From positions 1 through 34,094 of the forward strand of contig CAVDDT010000008.1 of the NCBI GenBank assembly GCA_963607765.1: 34,094 nt of DNA. Reading direction: 5' to 3'. The translations under genes and the position numbers were made by a program. Positions 30,833 through 34,094 of the stretch are shown here, piece by piece. The notes beneath the pieces are model-generated. The model saw nothing but the letters and a program-made list of their open reading frames with translations, made no database searches and was not told where the DNA came from. Numbering within the stretch: the first letter of the stretch is position 1; every line of letters begins with the position of its first letter. Source of the DNA: Colivicinus sp963607765 (GTDB lineage: Bacteria > Bacillota_I > Bacilli_A > Erysipelotrichales > Erysipelotrichaceae).

Positions 30833-32409
30833 GAAAGAAACTTATTTTATTTATTTCAATTTTGTTGTTAGCATCTTGTTTAAGTGGATGCCATGGTGCT
30901 AGTGAGACTTCTTCTTTTAGCGTTCCTGAAGAGTTTGATACAAGCAAGAGCTATGAGATTACTTTTTGGGCCAAAAACGATAGTAATAAAAGCCAAGTAG
31001 CGATTTATAAGAAAGCTATTGAGGATTTTGAGAAAATTTATCCAAATATCACCGTTAATCTTTCTTTGTATACTGATTATACGCAAATCTATAATGATGT
31101 TATTACTAATATTTCAACTGGCACTACACCTAATGTTTGTATAACTTATCCCGATCATATTGCGACTTATTTAACCGGAAACAATATCGTTGTTCCTTTG
31201 GATGATTTGATGAGTGATGAAAAGTATGGCTTAGGTGGTAGTGAAGTCAAGTTTGATTCCCCAACTGTTCAACAGGTTGTGCCCCAATTTTTAAATGAAG
31301 GTGTTATAGAAGGCCATCAATATGCACTACCGTTCATGCGTTCTACCGAGGCATTATATATTAATAAGACTTATGTAGAAAAGCTGGGTTATGAAATTCC
31401 TGATGAAATAACTTGGGACTTTATTTTTGAAGTTAGTGAAAAGGCCATGGAACAGGATAGTGATGGCAATTATTTAGTCAATGGTCAAAAGACATTAATT
31501 CCTTTTATCTATAAATCAACTGATAATATGATGATTCAAATGCTTAAGCAGCTTAATGCTGGTTACTCGGATGATGATGGAAATATTTTGATTTTCAACG
31601 ATACTACTAGATCCATATTGAAAGAAATAAGTGAACATGCGAAAACAAAATCTTTTTCTACTTTTAAAATATCTAGTTATCCAGCTAATTTCTTAAATGC
31701 TGGTCAGTGCTTATTTGCGATTGATTCTACTGCTGGTTCTACTTGGATGGGATCTGATGCACCATTGGTTGATATTGCGGAAGATAAACTTGTTCAGTTT
31801 GAAACCGTCGTAAGGGAGATTCCTCAATATGATTATTCAAATCCACAAATGATTTCACAAGGTCCTTCTATATGTATCTTTAATAAAGAGGACAGTGGCG
31901 AAGTGTTAGCTTCTTGGCTTTTCGCTCAATATTTGTTAACTAATGATATCCAAATAGCTTATAGTGAAACGGAGGGCTATGTTCCAGTTACTAGTAAGGC
32001 TCAAGAATCAGATGAGTATCAAGAATATTTATCTTTATCTGGTAGTGATAATGATGAGCATTATTCTATAAAGATTGATGCGACAAAACTTCTTATTGAT
32101 AATATTGACAATACCTTTACCACTGCGGTATTTAATGGTTCTGCTTCACTTCGAAATGCGGCTGGTCAATTAATAGAGGAAACAGTAAAAGGTGCTAGAA
32201 GAGGCAAGACTGTAGATGATGACTTTATTGATAGCTTGTTTGAGGATATTAAATCTTTGTATAGACTTGATCAAATAAGCAACACTTCAACAACTGATTT
32301 GGGCCCTTTGCCAACTGCTTCTAAGGTACTTCTTGGAAGTATTGTTGGAGTGTGGATTTTAATTGGGGCATATTGTTTGCGCAAAGAAATAAAGAAGAAA
32401 CAAAGTTGA
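30829..32409 (+). CDS. extracellular solute-binding lipoprotein with a C-terminal membrane helix
   Basis: This 526-aa substrate receptor belongs to the importer encoded just before. A signal peptide ends in the lipobox LSGC, with Cys21 as the lipidated residue. The mature part begins like a family 1 binding protein (YEITFWAKNDSN..., FEKIYPNITVNL, GTTPNVCITYPDH). It is about 100 aa longer than usual, and residues near 497-518 (SKVLLGSIVGVWILIGAYCL) form a membrane helix followed by basic RKEIKKKQS. It should be anchored at both ends, which is unusual for a binding protein. The substrate cannot be read; CUT1-type order suggests a sugar or glycerol-phosphate compound. The start overlaps the permease stop (ATGA). 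Confidence 0.9.
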   Translation: MRKKLILFISILLLASCLSGCHGASETSSFSVPEEFDTSKSYEITFWAKNDSNKSQVAIYKKAIEDFEKIYPNITVNLSLYTDYTQIYNDVITNISTGTTPNVCITYPDHIATYLTGNNIVVPLDDLMSDEKYGLGGSEVKFDSPTVQQVVPQFLNEGVIEGHQYALPFMRSTEALYINKTYVEKLGYEIPDEITWDFIFEVSEKAMEQDSDGNYLVNGQKTLIPFIYKSTDNMMIQMLKQLNAGYSDDDGNILIFNDTTRSILKEISEHAKTKSFSTFKISSYPANFLNAGQCLFAIDSTAGSTWMGSDAPLVDIAEDKLVQFETVVREIPQYDYSNPQMISQGPSICIFNKEDSGEVLASWLFAQYLLTNDIQIAYSETEGYVPVTSKAQESDEYQEYLSLSGSDNDEHYSIKIDATKLLIDNIDNTFTTAVFNGSASLRNAAGQLIEETVKGARRGKTVDDDFIDSLFEDIKSLYRLDQISNTSTTDLGPLPTASKVLLGSIVGVWILIGAYCLRKEIKKKQS

Positions 32410-32436
32410 AAGCCTTTTCTCGCTACTTGCTATTAA

Positions 32437-32464
32437 TTGTATTAAAAAATAATGATGCTATAAT
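32437..32464 (+). promoter_or_regulatory. promoter of the lipoprotein gene
   Basis: TTGTAT (32437-32442), a 16-bp spacer and TATAAT (32459-32464), with an extended TGc before the -10, lie upstream of a strong ribosome binding site (AAAGGAG). Confidence 0.75.
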
Positions 32465-32470
32465 ATTTTG

Positions 32471-32487
32471 TGTTGTGCAATACAACA
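32471..32487 (+). repeat. short inverted repeat at the start of the lipoprotein mRNA
   Basis: TGTTGT and ACAACA pair around GCAAT at about the transcription start. It could be an operator or a 5' mRNA hairpin that protects a highly expressed transcript. Confidence 0.4.
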
Positions 32488-32500
32488 AAGGAGAGAATAA

Positions 32501-33280
32501 ATGAAAAAGTTATTAACTATTTTACTTTCTGTATTAATGGTTATGAGTTTGGCTGCTTGTTCTTCTAGTAGTTCAAACAGTGACTCTACAGCTGATGACA
32601 CAGCTGATACTACTGATGATACAGATGATTCTAGTGAAGCTGCTGATACTCCAACTGCTAAGGATGACTACTATAGTTTCCATGAAGCTGCTGTTGATAG
32701 CGAAGTTGAAGTATTAATGTATGTTCAAGGACATCAAGCTTATTGGGAAGATAATGGCCAAGGCGTTATGACTATTTATGGTAATGATGGTATTGGTGGT
32801 TACTTTGTATACAATGGTAAGATTGACAAGGAACAAGCTGATGCTATTGAAGAAGGTACTCTTGTAAAAGTTACTGGTGTTAAGTCTGAATGGTCTGGTG
32901 AAGTTGAAATCACTGATGCTACTATCGAAGTATATCCTTCTTGTGAAGAAAAAGTATTCGATGTTCTTGATGTAACTGATGTTATGAATGATACTGAAAC
33001 TTTAACTGAATGTATGAACCAAAAGGTAGCTATCAATGGTCTTGAGGTTGTTGAAGTTACTAAGAAAGATTCTGAATCTGATCCAGATTTATACATCGAA
33101 TGTAAGCTAGGTGAATTAACAGTTAATCTTTGTGTTGAAAACTATTTAACTGGTCCTGATACTGATGTTTACCAAGCTGCTGAAAGTCTTGAAGCTGGTA
33201 ATGTGATTGATGTTGAAGGTTTCTTATACTGGTATGAGGGTGCTAACCCACATGTTACTTCAATCACTTTAGTAGGCTAA
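32501..33280 (+). CDS. lipoprotein with acidic linker and OB-fold-like domains
   Basis: This is a 259-aa secreted lipoprotein. The signal peptide ends in the lipobox LAAC, with Cys20 lipidated. A Ser- and Asp/Thr-rich linker (residues 21-55) follows. The rest is beta-rich and reads like two OB-fold-type units. The first (about 60-145) includes VTIYGND, a GTLVKVTGVKSEW turn and VEITDATIE. The second (about 150-259) includes MNQKVAINGLEVVEV, AGNVIDVEGFLYWYEG and PHVTSITLVG. Codons are strongly biased to GGT, GCT and GAA, as in the gap gene nearby, so it is probably highly expressed. Ligand unknown. It has its own promoter and terminator. Confidence 0.75.
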   Translation: MKKLLTILLSVLMVMSLAACSSSSSNSDSTADDTADTTDDTDDSSEAADTPTAKDDYYSFHEAAVDSEVEVLMYVQGHQAYWEDNGQGVMTIYGNDGIGGYFVYNGKIDKEQADAIEEGTLVKVTGVKSEWSGEVEITDATIEVYPSCEEKVFDVLDVTDVMNDTETLTECMNQKVAINGLEVVEVTKKDSESDPDLYIECKLGELTVNLCVENYLTGPDTDVYQAAESLEAGNVIDVEGFLYWYEGANPHVTSITLVG

Positions 33281-33303
33281 TTTACAGGTTTAAATGATTG
33301 ATT

Positions 33304-33332
33304 AAAGCCGTCATTAATTTGATGGCTTTTTT
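33304..33332 (+). terminator. Rho-independent terminator of the lipoprotein gene
   Basis: AAAGCCGTCA and TGATGGCTTT form a 10-bp stem (one G-T pair) with a TTAATT loop and a run of T. Confidence 0.85.
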
Positions 33333-33424
33333 ATTTTTAAATTTGCAAAAACATCTTTTAATTATTAGATATTTGTAAGTTTTTATGCTTGATAAAATAT
33401 TAATAATTAGTTGTTTAATTAGTG

Positions 33425-33430
33425 TATAAT
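33425..33430 (+). promoter_or_regulatory. -10 box of gap
   Basis: A perfect TATAAT lies 35 bases before the gap start. No clear -35 stands at the right distance. Confidence 0.55.
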
Positions 33431-33465
33431 AGTAGTGCAATTATTAAGAGGAGGAAATTTTTAAA

Positions 33466-34094
33466 ATGGCTGTTAAAGTTGCAATTAATGGTTTTGGCCG
33501 TATCGGTCGTTTAGCTTTCAGACAAATGTTTGATGCTGAAGGTTATGAAGTAGTTGCTATCAATGATTTAACATCTCCTAAGATGTTAGCTACTCTATTA
33601 AAGTATGATTCTGCTCAAGGTGGTTTCTGTGGTAAGTTTGGTGAAAACAAGCACACTGTAGAATACAAAGAAGCAGTTATGGAAGAAGATGGCAAGACTG
33701 TAAAGGTTCCTGGTTCTATCACTGTTGATGGCAAGGAAATTACAATCTATGCTATGCCTAAGGCTGAAGAATTACCTTGGGGTCAATTAGGTGTTGATGT
33801 AGTTCTAGAATGTACAGGTTTCTATACTTCTAAGGCTAAGGCTGAAGCTCATATCAAGGCTGGTGCTAGAAAAGTTGTTATTTCTGCTCCTGCTGGTAAT
33901 GATCTTCCAACTATCGTTTACAATGTAAACCATAAGACATTAAAGCCAGAAGATACAGTTATTTCTGCAGCTTCTTGTACTACAAACTGCTTAGCTCCTA
34001 TGGCTAAAGCATTAAATGATTATGCTCCTATTTCTTCAGGTATCATGACTACTGTTCATGCTTATACTGGTGACCAAATGATTCTTGATGGTCC
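33466..34094 (+). CDS. gap: glyceraldehyde-3-phosphate dehydrogenase (3' end outside the window)
   Basis: The glycolytic enzyme oxidises glyceraldehyde-3-phosphate with NAD and phosphate. The visible 209 residues include the NAD loop GFGRIG (9-14), Asp34 in INDL, which favours NAD over NADP, and the active site SCTTNCLAP with catalytic Cys171. The conserved His198 lies in VHAYTGDQ. About 125 residues are missing, cut by the window edge. The start has a very strong AAGAGGAGG site, and codon use is the most biased in the window, as expected for an abundant enzyme. Confidence 0.98.
   Translation, partial: MAVKVAINGFGRIGRLAFRQMFDAEGYEVVAINDLTSPKMLATLLKYDSAQGGFCGKFGENKHTVEYKEAVMEEDGKTVKVPGSITVDGKEITIYAMPKAEELPWGQLGVDVVLECTGFYTSKAKAEAHIKAGARKVVISAPAGNDLPTIVYNVNHKTLKPEDTVISAASCTTNCLAPMAKALNDYAPISSGIMTTVHAYTGDQMILDG

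Overview
The window is AT-rich, gene-dense DNA from a low-GC Gram-positive anaerobe. The gene families (comFA/comFC, rapZ-yvcK-whiA, trhP1/trhP2, butyrate kinase, class III ribonucleotide reductase) and the codon bias suggest Bacillota, most likely an Erysipelotrichia-like gut lineage. This assignment rests on gene content only. TGA is a normal stop codon: several intact genes end on it, so the mycoplasma code is not in use.

Layout. 1-55: probable 3' end of a 5S rRNA with its terminator. 79-612: wreck of a metallophosphoesterase gene. 716-978: promoter, tRNA-Ile(GAT), tRNA-Ala(TGC), terminator. 1033-3941: small membrane ORF, comFA, comFC, a cold-shock gene and an orphan sigma factor behind a repeat-rich leader. 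3961-6347: flavin reductase, then a divergent MarR/MATE efflux pair with a perfect palindromic operator. 6376-9380: uppP, thioredoxin, Na/Pi transporter. 9402-10333: NrdG-type activase and dUTPase. 10441-13938: four overlapping RNA-modification genes (trhP1, trhP2, two SpoU/TrmH methyltransferases). 13928-14203 (-): acylphosphatase. 14311-19968: MarR/radical-SAM fusion, class III NrdD with a fused glutaredoxin domain, a thioredoxin-reductase-like flavoprotein, M18 aminopeptidase. 20007-23653: butyrate kinase, CPCC protein, membrane-anchored toxin-like protein, uvrB. 23686-32409: nine tightly packed genes, rapZ-yvcK-whiA-FRG-SDR followed by a complete CUT1-type ABC importer. 32501-33280: OB-fold-like lipoprotein. 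33466-end: GAPDH, cut by the window edge.

The most interesting part is the anaerobic ribonucleotide reductase module at 14251-18730. The activating radical-SAM enzyme carries an N-terminal MarR DNA-binding domain, and a perfect palindrome lies over its own -35 region. NrdD carries a CPKC glutaredoxin domain at its C-terminus. The next gene encodes a TrxB-like enzyme that has the CxxC and GGGNSA motifs but lacks the HRRxxxR motif that binds NADPH. Together these look like a self-regulated reductase with its own electron supply.

A second theme is translation initiation. Several genes (nrdG, trhP1, acylphosphatase, rapZ, and less exactly buk) have a -10 box ending six to eight bases before the start codon and no Shine-Dalgarno sequence, which predicts leaderless mRNAs. 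Other genes in the window (comFC, cspA, trx, nrdD, gap, the FRG gene) have strong Shine-Dalgarno sites.
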